Under the pieces are notes generated by a model that worked only from the letters and a program-made list of their open reading frames with translations, had not been told where the DNA came from and searched no databases. Positions 22,677-33,383 of a stretch of 64,000 nt of DNA are shown here, one piece after another. The DNA lies in contig MEHQ01000893.1 in assembly GCA_008828725.1 (NCBI GenBank), positions 62,001-126,000 of the forward strand, in the 5' to 3' direction. Numbering within the stretch: position 1 is the stretch's first letter; each line of letters starts with the position of its first letter. Position numbers and translations under genes: made by a program. This DNA comes from Saccharina japonica. Lineage: Eukaryota; Sar; Phaeophyceae; Laminariales; Laminariaceae.

Positions 22677-22879
22677 GCAACAACTGTTAGACGAGCAGAC
22701 CCGCCGAGACTGTTCGCGTTTCTGGCATCGTTACGCGATCCGCCAAAAATAAACAAAAACCATGACTCATATGCTGCGGTACATATCGGCCCTTGCTTAC
22801 GGGGTACCAGTGTATCGCTATTCTTGTGAGCGGAATACATGGGCCGGCTATCCTACGGTGCACTACCCGTATCAGGTAC
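21577..22879. other. intergenic with MITE and CAA repeat
   Basis: A CAA microsatellite lies at 22639-22684 (poly-Thr/Val shadow frames). Short frames such as 22332-22535 (+) are unrecognised. One MITE at 22180-22280 is listed separately. Confidence 0.4.
22180..22280. mobile_element. MITE, ACGGGGGACC family
   Basis: Left ACGGGGGACCATAGTAAATA, right TATTTACTATGGCCCCCCGT. At 101 bp it is one of the least degraded copies and a good reference for the family. Confidence 0.8.
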
Positions 22880-23137
22880 GATGCGTGCTACGATAGAGGT
22901 ATACCTTATTTTGGCTGAAACTATTTCGGAATGATCGGGCTCCTTAACCCAATATCGTCAGAGTTTCATTTTAGCGCTGAAATATTCTTCATACGAACTA
23001 GACTCAAGTCATGGAATTGGTCATCGGGTGTATTACTAGACACTTTTAGTTTCCTCCAAAACCTATTTTTCGGCGACGTATGGCGCTCCTCAAGTTAGGA
23101 GCCCATGAAAAACATGGCGCACTCTCTATCGCAGCAT
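22880..23137. mobile_element. MITE, GCTACGATAGAGG family
   Basis: Left GATGCGTGCTACGATAGAGG, right CTCTATCGCAGCATGCGTC, an imperfect inverted repeat of about 20 bp. The internal landmarks ttttggctgaaac, atgatcgggctccttaaccca and atggaattggtcatcggg are in order. Confidence 0.75.
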
Positions 23138-23162
23138 GCGTCGGTGGGCGCGGCAAACGGTG

Positions 23163-23425
23163 GCGAGCTATGATAAGAGAAGGTATACCGTTTTTTGGCT
23201 GAAACGTTTTTCGAATGATCTGTTAAAGGCTCCTTAACCCAAAATCGTCAGACTTTCGTTTTTGTGCTGTAATATTTTTCATACTATTAATAGAGTGAGG
23301 TAATGGAATTGGTCATCGGGTAGCACTTTCATTTTCCTGCGAAACCTATTTTTCGGTGAGGTATGACCCTCCTTAAGTGAGGAGCTCAGAAAAAAACATG
23401 GCGCACCCCTATCGTAGCATGGGTC
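23163..23425. mobile_element. MITE, GCTACGATAGAGG family
   Basis: The left end gagctatgataagagaaggtatac is diverged; the right end is CCCCTATCGTAGCATGGGTC. It is tandem with the previous copy, same orientation, about 25 bp apart. The internal pattern is the same, with a ttaaagg insertion. Confidence 0.7.
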
Positions 23426-23802
23426 GTACGTACGATAGAGGTGGAACTCTTGCGTTCCCTCTTAGCAACCTTGATTCAACTAACATTGTTAGCACCTTCT
23501 CGAGCTTGTCCACGCGACCACCGCGCCCCCCTCTCTCCTGCGCGCTCCGGTTCGAGTTTCGGCCTGCTTCCCTCGACCCCCCTCGCCTTCGCCTGTTGAA
23601 GCGCGCAACAACCGCCCAAGGGAGACGCAGGTGGGGCTTGGCATTCCTTTTCAAGTCCAGATAAACCGGCACAGGGTTGGTTGTCAGCGAGATCTCAGTA
23701 CACCTCACCCCAGTCAATACTCTGATTTATCACTATTCCGGGGGGGCTAATGTGGTGAGAAGAGCAACCAGAGCCCAACGTGGACCGAACAGCCATACAC
23801 CG
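23426..23802. other. intergenic, no gene recognised
   Basis: This GC-richer stretch has overlapping frames on both strands (23377-23664 + and 23409-23717 -). Neither shows a recognisable motif. Confidence 0.35.
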
Positions 23803-24095
23803 ACGCGTGCTACGATAGATGTACGAGTAGCACTTTTGGGCTGGAACATTTTCTGAATGATCGGCCGAGCCGGGTCCCCTCAACCCCAAAGTGTCGGGTC
23901 TATCATCTTGTGTTGCGGTATTTTTCATTGCATAGGTAGGCCATGGTTGTTTATATCGGGTACATGACCATTTTTATTTCCCTCCGAAAAAAAGTTTTTT
24001 TTTTCTGGGGTGAGAGGGATAGAGCCCCTCAAGCTTGACTCCACTCTCAGAAATAAAACACAATAGTGCACCTCTAACGTAGCATGCGTTCACCC
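23803..24095. mobile_element. MITE, GCTACGATAGAGG family
   Basis: Left GACGCGTGCTACGATAGATG, right CACCTCTAACGTAGCATGCG. The internal blocks ttttgggctggaacattttctgaatgatcgg and aggccatgg..atcggg are present. Confidence 0.7.
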
Positions 24096-24729
24096 CCCTA
24101 TATGTTCTGATTACTACCAGTATGTTTTTGGTTTTGTTTTTCTTATTTTTCGCTGTACCATTATATTTTACCCTCGCCCTACTCTCCCGCTGCCCCCCAG
24201 TAGTAACTCAAATCCGGGGTCACATAGCCCCCCTCCCCCCCCTCCCTCCCCTCCTCCTCACTACGGTACGTGCCTTGATTTTTACCGCCGGAAGGAGGAT
24301 TCATAATTGTCTTCCCTCGTCGACTCGCGTCAGGTTTTGCATGTTCCCCCGTGATGCCATCAAGTGTATTGCTCTGGTTTTTCACCCGCCCCGGCTGCCG
24401 CAGCACGCTCTCCCGTTCAGCTGCCCGGTCCTGCACTCTACATACTACTGGAATTACTGTGGGATAATTTTTCCAGTTCTGAATGGGTTAAAAGGTGAAA
24501 ACGGTTCTGACCTGACGGTGGCTACTCAACCCCCGAAAAAAATTATGCGCCTCGTGGGGGGGGGGTGTTGATCGCGTTAAGATGCTCGTAAGATGATTTC
24601 CAATTTTTCTTCGAAAAAAAACAAAACAGATGCCCTCGAATGAAGATCCTCGGAAAATAGGCGTTTTTAAGAGCTACGGCAGAGGCACACCAGTAGTGCC
24701 TGTTGCCGATATATATAGTGCTGGTTTCG
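24096..24729. repeat. dispersed repeat, inverted relative at 27470-27570
   Basis: The block at 24195-24290 (gtaactcaaatccggggtcacatag...gtgccttgatttttaccg) occurs in the opposite orientation at 27465-27545 (aaaatcaaggcacg...ctgagttacgac). The overlapping + frame 24122-24571 has a hydrophobic start but no recognisable domain. I treat it as unassigned. Confidence 0.4.
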
Positions 24730-25140
24730 AAGTATTACACTCAGCTAGCAAATATGAGTTTCGACGAAATCCTCGAGCTCACAGCTGTTGTTTTTTATTT
24801 TTTAAATATAGTGCCGGTTTAGGGCCCGTTTTAACGAGTATGAAATAAATTCAAGTTGGAAAAAATAAAATTCAAATTCGCTTTTCATTGGCCAACACAC
24901 GCACCAGCACCAAATATTATGCCCCAAAATCCTATTATTTGGTGCTGGTGTGTGTGTTGACCAATGAAAAGCGGATTTGAATATTTTTTTTTCCAAATTG
25001 ATTTTTTTTCTTCTTCGTTAAAACGGGCCCTTATATGTGCCGCTATAGTTAAAAAAAAAAAAAAAACAGCTGTGAGATCGAGGATTTCGTCGAAAATCAT
25101 GTTTGCTATCATACGTAGCTGAGTGTGATACTTCTGTATA
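24730..25140. mobile_element. foldback repeat carrying a nested foldback
   Basis: The left arm 24731-24798 (gtattacactcagctagcaa..tcgacgaaatcctcgagctcacagctgtt) is mirrored by the right arm at about 25065-25135 (aacagctgtgagatcgaggatttcgtcgaaaa..tagctgagtgtgatac). The GGGCCC element 24822-25030 sits between the arms. Confidence 0.65.
24822..25030. mobile_element. foldback MITE, GGGCCC-ended, copy 3
   Basis: Ends GGGCCCGTTTTAACGA and TCGTTAAAACGGGCCC. It has TTA on both sides (24819-24821 and 25031-25033), a clean 3-bp target duplication. The arms include caattcgctttt.attgg.caacacacgcaccagcaccaaa-type sequence shared with 2667-3077. Confidence 0.85.
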
Positions 25141-25382
25141 TAGTGCCGGTTTATATGCGCCAGAGGCAACAATACCGGCACTATACAGCGGCAACCGGCA
25201 CTATATATAGCGGCAACCGGCACAATATATAGCGGCAACCGGCACAATATATAGCGGCAACCGGCACTAAATACTCCGCACACTTCCGCACTGGTGGATC
25301 CCATCCATGCCAAGCGAAGTCCACAGGCAAATGAAGCGGGAAACCGGCACTATAGCGGGCGACCGGCACTATAAAGGGGCCA
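25139..25382. repeat. AGTGCCGGT repeat cluster
   Basis: The motif tagtgccggtt and its complement aaccggcacta are repeated at least eight times as tatatagcggcaaccggcac units. The right end ccggcactataaaggggcc matches the ends of the element at 39896-40082. A remnant also lies at 21450-21490. Confidence 0.55.
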
Positions 25383-26537
25383 CTACTGGCTGTAGCACCC
25401 TCATGTTTCTGAAGCTTGACACTTGGTTATAGCCTAGGGGCTTTATACTAAACTATACAGTAGTACCACTAGTAGGCCATCCAACAACCGGCCTTCAAGA
25501 ACAAACGTAAAGCTACGCCCGATACGTACGCGATCCCATATAGGGATGCTCTCGGTAACTTTCCGTCGTCGCGTTTTAACTCGTGTATAGTTTGGGAGCA
25601 ATGAGGCCTCTCTCTGCTGCCATCGGCCTGAGACTTTGCACCCAAAGCTACGCACTATATATATACCCCCCGCGTAAATTTGCCGGTAATCAACGCGGCA
25701 CCTCCTCGGAGAGAGCAGTTACCCTGATAAAAGAAACGCTACATATATACATGAACACCGACATTGGGTGCCGGTATAGGGCCTTCTTATCGGAGCCGTG
25801 AATTTCCAAAATTTCCAATATTGTTTTCGCGCATTTTTTTTTTGTATTTCCATATTTTCATTCGTATTTTCCATTCCCCCCCCCCCCCGCTAATATTGGA
25901 ATGCGAAGCCTTCCAAAATGCTTTTCTCTAATCTGTTGTATTTCCACACTTTGGAAAGGTTTCCTGTCTTTCCCGTTTTTGCTGCTTTTCTTGGAAAACA
26001 TATACTGGAATTGTTTGGGAAACAAAATGCTCGAAAACAACGGCCCACACTAGTCCCGCCAATCAGAAAACGCGTCACACCTTGGACATACCATCGACAG
26101 ATCATCATATTCCCGCTCGACGATCTAGATATTTCATGGAAGGGTCGTATATTCCCGATTTATGTACGGAAGGATTTAGCTCATGCTGCCGGGTTGGATA
26201 CACGACATAATGAATCCGCATGATAGTCCGCATGATGTTTTCCTGGTATGGATCTGTACTATATGGTAGATCCTGTATATACAGCCGCTCACAACGGCAG
26301 GTGAGGGACTACGAGATTATCCAGATCACGATCTATCTGTAGATGATCCAAAAATATCATGACGCGTCCCCGGTGTAAAAGGTTTTGCCACTAAAGGCAG
26401 AAAACAAGTGTGACCCCCCTTACCGTACGAGTAGCATGCGTCAGTCATCAGCGGCGCGGGAGCAGTCACAACAGAGGGGATGACTCCCACGGTCTCGTAC
26501 CGCACAGGAGCTTTCCCTCAGGGAACAAGTATGCAGT
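25383..26537. other. intergenic, no gene recognised
   Basis: The + frame 25918-26223 (MLFSNLLYFHTLERFPVFPV..) has no recognisable domain. A possible end of a GCTACGATAGAGG-family element lies near 26412-26435. Nothing else is identifiable. Confidence 0.35.
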
Positions 26538-26714
26538 ACAGGACACCTACAGTAATAAGAAACAGGTTAACAAGAAAGCCAGGCTGAGATTTAGGAGGAA
26601 TATCTGAATTTCGGGAGTCGTTGTCTTGAAATTAGTGTAGAATTGGAAAGCACGCTCTCTAAGATAAGAAATCCAGCCTGGACCAGATTTCTTCTTTCTT
26701 ATTAGGTGTCCTGT
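26538..26714. mobile_element. MITE, ACAGGACACC family
   Basis: The left ACAGGACACCTACAGTAATA, followed by agaaac, pairs with the right tttcttattAGGTGTCCTGT. The internal ccaggctgagattt..gaatttcgggagtcgttgtcttgaa is shared with 56937-57096 and 62825-62986. Confidence 0.7.
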
Positions 26715-28024
26715 GCTGCTGTATATTATGTCACGGCTCGTGATAATCGATAAGTACGTACCACTTTTTTGTTGTCACCTAAACAGCCGCTTTTGATACG
26801 AACGTGAAAAAAAACGAAACTTTTACGGCTTTTTTTGGGGAGGGTTTATCGGCTATGGTATTTTGAAGGCGGCCAGGCCGGTCTCGCAGGGAATAAAAAA
26901 TCCTAAAAAAAAAGAAGAAAATTTCGGTGCGTTCCTCGAACCAGATATGACCCAACACGTCCGCATTGCACGATTGTCCTGATCGACTCGGGCGCCAGCA
27001 ATGAAAGGGTATTGCTTTTCCCAGGAAAACTATTTTGGGTGCACCGCACGGACTATATAGTACCCACCCACAAAAGAGAGTTACTCTAATATACCACCGA
27101 TTTCAGTGCAGGTCCCCTTTCCCACATAAAATAATCGTCCGAACTCGATATCGCGGTCGTGGGGTCTCTATTAATAGTACGGCGCTTATGGGGCGGGGTC
27201 TATATGCTGTGATCTCTGGTCATTTTCGGATCGTCGTTGCTGGCCATAGTCCGGCGTCCCCCGGTGGAATGAATGACAGGTGAATCTCGTCCCTGTTAGA
27301 GTCAAGGTTGTGAGTTCGAGCCCCCCCGATTCATGCTCGTACCGGGCTTTTTCTCGCAAAACATATGTTGACTACGTAGCGGAAAGCGCGAGAGCGTGAG
27401 TTAGCAAAATTCGATGAAAATCGACGAGCGTTGGGAATGCTGAACCCTCTGCGCGATAAAAATCAAGGCACGAACCGTACGCGTAGTGGGGAGGAGGGAG
27501 AAGAGCCTGCTTTGTGACCCCGGATCTGAGTTACGACTATGGAGGGAGGGTGACAGAAGTGCGAAGATAATAAAAGGGATGAAAAAATAAAAAAGGGAAA
27601 ATAAATATACGCCACAGCTGGGGCTCCTTCGACATATATAGGTCCGTTTTCACGCCCGGAACGCGCTATCTCCAATACCAGGTGCCAGGTATATCGCACC
27701 ACGCTGTCCAGAAATAGGAGGACCATTCTGGTGGTAGTAATATTATCGATACTGCAGCAAGTGTTTCTTATATTTCCGGAGAGAGTGGTAGGAAGTACCT
27801 CAATATCTCCGTTCGGATACGAGTTATACACTCAAGAAAATACTCGATTTATTGTCGAACACGCGCACCGACATCTCCAGCTGAGATAATAAAGGCCTGT
27901 AGACCCTTTTTATTGCTGTGTGAAAAAACAGAGGGGAAGGGATATATAGGGTAAACAATGAGTGGACCTCGCCCTCAACTTTTTTTACTGTTAACACTGC
28001 ACCGTACAGAACCAAATTATCTGG
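26715..28024. other. intergenic, no gene recognised
   Basis: A B-box-like GAGTTCGAGCC occurs at about 27312-27322, but no tRNA cloverleaf can be built around it. A partial CTCTGTCCC-family right end lies at 27761-27787. The minus frame 27463-27831 includes the inverted copy of the 24.2-kb repeat. Confidence 0.35.
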
Positions 28025-28783
28025 CTAAAATCCCAAGGTAGCCTCGCCCTGCCGTCGACGCCATCTGTAAGGAGGCTGTTTTTTTTCTACCCACCACGGA
28101 AGTGCAGTCATCAAGGTGCCTAAACGGGCCAAAAGTATGTGAAGGTGCCAAGACAGGCCAAAAAGGGTGTGGAGGTGCCTAAACGGGCCAAAAAGGACGT
28201 GAAGGTGCCTAAACGGCCCCAAACATGATGTGGCCGTTTCGTTCAAGAACACCGCGCATATTCGCGCACATGTATGGTCGTGCTGACGAATGTACCGAAA
28301 GAAACGACCGGTCCGAGACGGCGGTTTTTCCGGCCTTGGGTCTCCAACATGCCCACGAAAACGCCATCTTACAAGTTGATACCATCCGGTCAACCATTTC
28401 GGTGGCTTCATTATCACGCATTTCGCCTGTTTCTCGTGCATTCCTTTTGCTTGGAGAAAAATAAATCCCGCCGGCAGCCATATCTCTCCCTGCAGCCGTG
28501 GCCTCTGCGTGCAAGAGCAGTCAGAAACGACGTTGTGACACGCCAGAATACGCGTCGTTTGAAGCGAAGCTCGAAACACGAGATGCAACGCCACAATTGC
28601 TAAGGCGATCGCGTACCAACGCAGGACATCCCCAGCCGGTTCCCCGCAAAACAAAAACAAAAAAATCACGAATGAGACAAGGCTTGCTTGCCCCCACGAT
28701 GTTTTAGGGACAAAGTGCTTAGAACTACAGTTAGTAGTAGACGTAGTAGTATGGGATCTGTTTTTCGGAAAAGACAAAAACAA
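28025..28783 (-). other. 252-codon open frame containing 33-bp repeats
   Basis: I do not recognise this product. The frame begins at a TTG, with no upstream ATG. It contains a hydrophobic stretch (SFVIFLFLFC) and later a Trp/Arg-rich part. Near its C-terminal end, four copies of a 33-bp repeat (28118-28225, gtgcctaaacgggccaaaa) encode repeated peptides such as LFGPFRHLHT. Frames on the opposite strand also stay open for 60-110 codons here, so the length alone is weak evidence. It may be a repeat-bearing exon or a chance frame. Confidence 0.2.
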
Positions 28784-28966
28784 AAAAACTCCGTTACGTA
28801 GGGAGCAGCGTGTGTGTGCTTTCTACTGCAAACATAGAAGGAGGCACTTTGCTGGAATGGGACGCGACATAAACCAGGGCACTTCGGGGGTCATCACGCC
28901 AGCTCGCGGGTCGGGTCAGGGAGTTTTGTCAATCTCACGGGTCGGGATGGGCCGGATCGGCGTTTT

Positions 28967-29018
28967 ACCCGACCCGACCCGACCCGACCCGACCCGACCC
29001 GACCCGACCCGACCCGCG
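28967..29018. repeat. (CCCGA)n pentanucleotide repeat
   Basis: About ten perfect units. The flanks cgcgggtcgggtca (28905) and gacccgcgagatttgac (29010) are inverted copies, so the tract could fold with its upstream neighbour. It is not a telomeric repeat of any lineage I know. Confidence 0.75.
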
Positions 29019-29249
29019 AGATTTGACCCCGCCCGGTGAACAGCCCTATAATTTTTATCTTGCACGTATACTTGGTATGTGCCAGTCAGTGTGATAAAGC
29101 CGTTCGATCCACCTTTCAATCCTGTCAGCGATTACTCTGATTTTTTCATACGAACTGTTGTGTTGGGTATATTATTGAAAACAGGTGCCGAGGACTTTGT
29201 GTACCGCAGGCAAAGCTATTGTTGCTGGTCGTGATATTGTTTTAGGGCT

Positions 29250-29560
29250 GAAAGCAGCAGCAGCAGCAGCAGTATCGCTGAAAACAGCAGCAGCAGCAGC
29301 AGTATCGCGGAAAGCGAGTTCAACCACGATCGGTCTATATACCCAAGATGTACCCCCTAACCAAACATGCCTCCTATATATCGAGATTCAACACCGGCTC
29401 CCCACACCACAAACCCCAGATTTCCTCATGTATATGTCATACGTCCCCACAAACCACGAACCCCAGATTTCCTCATATATATCATACGTACCATGTACCA
29501 AGTGTATGTACGTATATACCTCCAATCTTCCGTACCAGGTACCAGTGCCTGGTAATATAG
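29250..29560. repeat. CAG runs and a 44-bp direct repeat
   Basis: Two copies of a CAG run ending in cagtatcgc lie at 29255-29313. At about 29410-29490 the segment aaccccagatttcctcat..atatcatacgt occurs twice. These repeats generate the overlapping short + frames seen here. Confidence 0.5.
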
Positions 29561-29984
29561 ACTAATATGCTCTCTATACATACCTATCCCTACCCTTCTA
29601 AAGTCTAAGCATGCACTTGCAACCCTGGCACACGTTTGCCACTGCTGCAGAGATCGCAGATTGTAGTCACGCACATGTGCATCATCCGTGCGTACAAGTT
29701 TTCGTTTCCACGAGGCTGGTCTCGTACGGGATCTGAATGATCTGTACGTCACAGGTACATGTTTCCACAGCAGACAGTACAGCCCTGATCTACGTACGGG
29801 AAGCGGTCATGTTTTTACCATGCGTGTGCCCGGGTTTGTATATGTAACCACATTGTACATACATGTGCGTTGATCTGGTACGATATGTTTGATCGGGGCA
29901 CGTTTCCACGTGACGACCTGTATGCCTGATCTATACCTGGTATACAGTATACCAGGCATGCCCCAACCCACTGGTCTGTGTGCG

Positions 29985-30835
29985 ACCTACTGCTGTAGGC
30001 CAGGCAGATCATGATCTGTCCGCTCTGTGTGACCTACTGCTGTAGGTCAGGCAGATCATGATCTGTCCTAGGTCAGGCAGATCATGATCTGTCCGACCTG
30101 TGTGACCTACTGCTATTGGTCAGGCAGATCATGATCTGCCCGATCTGTGAGACCTGCTGCTGTAGTCAGGCAGAGCATGGTCTGTCTGATCTGTCTGATA
30201 CATGCACCCTGCTGCTGTAGGTAAGGCAGATCATGATCTGTCCAATCTGTGCGACCTACTGTAGATCAAGCAGATCATGATCTGTCCAATCTGTGCGATC
30301 TGTGTGACGTACTGTAGCTCAGGAAAATCATGATTTGTCCGATCTGTCCGATCTGTGTGACCTACTGTACTGTAGGTCAGACAGATCATGATATGCCCCA
30401 TCTGTCCGATCTGTGCGACCTACTACTGTAGGTCAGGCAGATCATGATCTGTCTGATCTGTCCGATCTGTGCGACGTACTGTAGGTAAGGCAGATCATGA
30501 TATGTTCAATCTGTGCGACCTATAGGCCAAGCAGATCATGATCTGTCCAATCTGTGCGACCTACTGTAGGTCAGGCAGATCATGATCAATCTGTCCGGTC
30601 TGTGTGACCTACTACTACTGTAGGTCGGGCAGATCATGATATGTCCTATCTGTCCGATATTTGCGATCTACTACTACTGTAGGTCGGGCAGATCATGATC
30701 TGTCCGATCTGTCCGATCTTTGCGACCTACTACTGCTGTAGATCAGGCAGGTCATGACTTGTCCGATCTGTGCGACCTATATACTGCTGTAGGTCAGGCT
30801 TATCATGATCTGTCCAATATGTCCGATCTGTGCAT
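29985..30835. repeat. array of about 17 alternating palindromes
   Basis: The unit is 45-65 bp and contains two dyad symmetries in turn: GACCTACTGCTGTAGGTC and GCAGATCATGATCTG, joined by tgtccgatctgtgcgacc. I count about 17 copies of the atcatgat core between 30009 and 30805, with variable spacing and point changes. It ends about 0.8 kb upstream of BTB-TLDc gene 2. It is not a CRISPR array: there are no unique spacers and the context is eukaryotic. Confidence 0.8.
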
Positions 30836-31169
30836 TGCGTCCAGCTTGGCGTTGTTTTGGGTTGTTGGCTATTCTCGCCTTTTATCAGCCCTCTCGACCA
30901 TCGCCGTTCGCCGTGACTATGATACAGCGCTACGTATATACTACCTGGTACTCCGGAAGCACACGGTGTTTGCTTTTTATGGAAAGTATCGTCGCAGAAA
31001 AAGGTGAACGCACCTGCCGTGCTGCCTCGTGCGGCTGCTGCTGTGCTGCCTCGCATGCTGCTGTATAAAATACTGCTGCTGTGCTCCATGAGAACCTACG
31101 AGTACGAGTATAATGCGAGTACTCACCTCGAATGATACAGCAACAGAAGCAGTATCATATCTCCGATGC

Positions 31170-31546
31170 AAACAGATGTGAAAAAAATGAAATTCTTGTT
31201 CCATGGGCAACATGATGTGTTGCCCATCCAGCTGCAGCAAGGTTACGAGGCAGCCTATAGACTCACATCCTGAGCTTCTCCCATAAGCCCGAAACAGTGT
31301 TGGAACCCTGGAGTAGTGAGGCGTACAGCCAAGCGCCGCTGCAGACACCCCCATTTTGGTTGGAATCGCTATACGGTAGGGTTTCGATAGGTTCTAGAGG
31401 CGTTATGGTTTCCTGTTCAAAACTATAATATACCTGGTACGTAGCGAGGACAAGCTGTGGTTGGGGTTGGGGTTGGGGCACTACTCTCTAGGCGAGGTTC
31501 CCAAGACGGCTTGCTATCCGAGCTTGAACCAAGATTCCAGGAAGAC

Positions 31547-31607
<61 letters not shown>

Positions 31608-31622
31608 CTCGCGAAGACAACC
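31170..31622 (+). promoter_or_regulatory. 5' flank conserved among BTB-TLDc genes (gene 2)
   Basis: Shared with the other genes are gcctatagactcac.tcctgagcttctcc (31252-31283), the GGTTCTAGAGGCGTTA block (31378-31412) and the ggttggggcactactctct.g.cgaggttcc leader (31467-31505). A TATAAAA at 31063-31069 lies farther upstream and its role is unknown. A CAA repeat of about 20 units (31546-31608) lies just before the ATG; gene 1 has a CAG run at the same place. Confidence 0.5.
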
Positions 31623-33383
31623 ATGAATCGGCGGCTGATGCTGAGGGGTGCATTCCCGAAGTCGGCGGACGAGTACACTCAGCCGGTGGAGCGGCTTCTA
31701 CAGCTCCGAAGGGCAGAGATGGATGCGGCGTGGGGAGCGCTCGAAGAAGATTGGGCTGCAAACACCGAGCGCATGGTGAGCGTTGGACTCGCCCCTCGAA
31801 CCGACGAGGAGGGCATGGTTAAGCTGAATGTCGGCGGCCTGCACATTACCGTGTGCTGGCGCCTCCTGGCAATGGCCGATGGGTTCGAGGATTCAGTCCT
31901 AGGCGCCTTGCTCGAGGGAGAGTGGGCTCAAGGACGGATTCCCCGAGACGAAGATGGCCGCATCGTGCTCGATGAGTCCCCTACATGCATGAAGCACATC
32001 GTCGTCCATACGACGCTCAGAGCTAATGGCCGCGCGGCCTCAGTACTGGCGGGTCTGCCGGAACGTGCGCCGAGCTGTGCTGTGGCCATCGACGAGGCAC
32101 CGTGCCTGATTTACACCGCACACGTGATGGGACTGCCGGGATCAATGCCGACGCACCCTAAGTACGTGAAGGTGGATGGAGGCAGCACCATATTGGAGCC
32201 ATTCGAAATTGCTCCGTTTAGCGCGAACATTCGGGGGTGGGTTGGGGGCCGGACGGATGGAATGACCCTCATCTACCGCGCGACTCGGGACGGTTTCGGC
32301 CGTGAAGCGTTCACAGCCAGATGCGACAAGCACAGTCCCGACACAGTCTCCCTCATTCGGGTGAGCTCGGGACAGGAAAACGACGAGGACAGCGTTGTTG
32401 GGGGGCGTGCATGTACGCCTTGGGGCAGCGCTTGTGGGAGCCGGCAACGCGCCACCGATGAAGCGTTTGTATTCGTGCTCAAGGACGGCAGTGCCACCCG
32501 AACAGATCTCTGCAAACCCGTCAGGTGGAACATTTACCCTGGGTGTCTTCAAGTTACATTCCTCGCGCCTGCAAGCGATGGTCCCCACTTCGGCAGTAGT
32601 GACTTGACTACAACTTTCGACAAGGCATCGGGGAGTTGCACCATGCATACTAAAGCAAAGCGTCATTTTCAACTCGGCAACGATTCCCTGTTGTTGGCGT
32701 TGAACGGGAAAAAGGTTGTTGAGATTGAGGTCTATCGCTGCTCGACCCCAGATTCACGCACGACGACCGCGCCCAGCACCGCCAAACCGGGAGGAGATGC
32801 CCTGAGCGATGTGGAAGCCCACGACATCCATTCGTTCGGCCAGTCGATCGCAAGCTCGCTCATGGAGGAGCGGGTGGTCCTCGACCGTGCCGTAAAGGAG
32901 ATGGAAGCGGCAGGTGCAAAGGTATCCGCTGCTGTTGGCGCCATCGAAACCGTGTACGGTCCACGCGTGGCAGCGGGCGAACAGGACACCGTCGTGGAGC
33001 TCAACGTACGTGGGACGAGAATGACAACTTTGCGCTCCACTCTGCAGGCTTGCCCGCGCTCCGCCCTTGCCAGAATGTTCGACGCAGAAAGATGGCCAGC
33101 CACCGGAAAAGACAAAGACGAACACGGCAGGCGGTTTATCGACTGCAGCCCATCTTGTTTCTCCAAGATCCTCGACGTGCTGCGGATGAGGAAGCGCGCT
33201 TCGTGGAGTCGAGGCACGACACCCGAGAAACAGGAGGGGATCAACGGCAAGTGCCCGGGTGCAATCGCTGTAAAAAAGGCCGATCTGAAGGCCTTCCGCG
33301 AAACCGTCCAGATGTACTTCCCGGGGTGCGAGAGCTTCATCTTGGGCCTGTGCAGCTTGCATACCACTCCGGCAGCTTGGTGA
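31623..33383 (+). CDS. BTB-TLDc-BTB protein, copy 2
   Basis: The product is 586 residues with the family layout: leader (MNRRLMLRGAFPKSADEY), first T1/BTB (MVKLNVGGLHITVCW..RIVLDESPTCMKHI), TLDc (MTLIYRATRDGF, DEAFVFVLKDGSA, VVEIEVYRC), linker, helix (SIASSLMEERVVLDRAVKEM) and second BTB (VELNVRGTRMTTLRSTLQ). The distal TLDc segment after DSVVGG differs strongly from the sister copies. The frame is open upstream from 31461 through the CAA tract, which would add about 54 residues with about 20 Gln. I prefer ATG 31623, the homologous start, but a poly-Gln N-terminus in this copy cannot be excluded. GC content is well above that of the flanks. Confidence 0.9.
   Translation: MNRRLMLRGAFPKSADEYTQPVERLLQLRRAEMDAAWGALEEDWAANTERMVSVGLAPRTDEEGMVKLNVGGLHITVCWRLLAMADGFEDSVLGALLEGEWAQGRIPRDEDGRIVLDESPTCMKHIVVHTTLRANGRAASVLAGLPERAPSCAVAIDEAPCLIYTAHVMGLPGSMPTHPKYVKVDGGSTILEPFEIAPFSANIRGWVGGRTDGMTLIYRATRDGFGREAFTARCDKHSPDTVSLIRVSSGQENDEDSVVGGRACTPWGSACGSRQRATDEAFVFVLKDGSATRTDLCKPVRWNIYPGCLQVTFLAPASDGPHFGSSDLTTTFDKASGSCTMHTKAKRHFQLGNDSLLLALNGKKVVEIEVYRCSTPDSRTTTAPSTAKPGGDALSDVEAHDIHSFGQSIASSLMEERVVLDRAVKEMEAAGAKVSAAVGAIETVYGPRVAAGEQDTVVELNVRGTRMTTLRSTLQACPRSALARMFDAERWPATGKDKDEHGRRFIDCSPSCFSKILDVLRMRKRASWSRGTTPEKQEGINGKCPGAIAVKKADLKAFRETVQMYFPGCESFILGLCSLHTTPAAW

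Noticed and set aside
27280..27345. Possible tRNA gene (GAGTTCGAGCC B-box-like word)
   Set aside because: The T stem mispairs at two of five positions and no D-arm or anticodon arm fits at the proper distance.
29985..30835. Repeat array resembling CRISPR
   Set aside because: Units are back-to-back palindromes with no unique spacers, in an evident eukaryotic context without cas genes.
31450..31480. Telomere-like GGTTGGGG words, also cctaaccctaacc-like at 50455 and gggttag at 48280
   Set aside because: Only two or three units each, inside or beside gene-flank sequence; too short to be interstitial telomeres.
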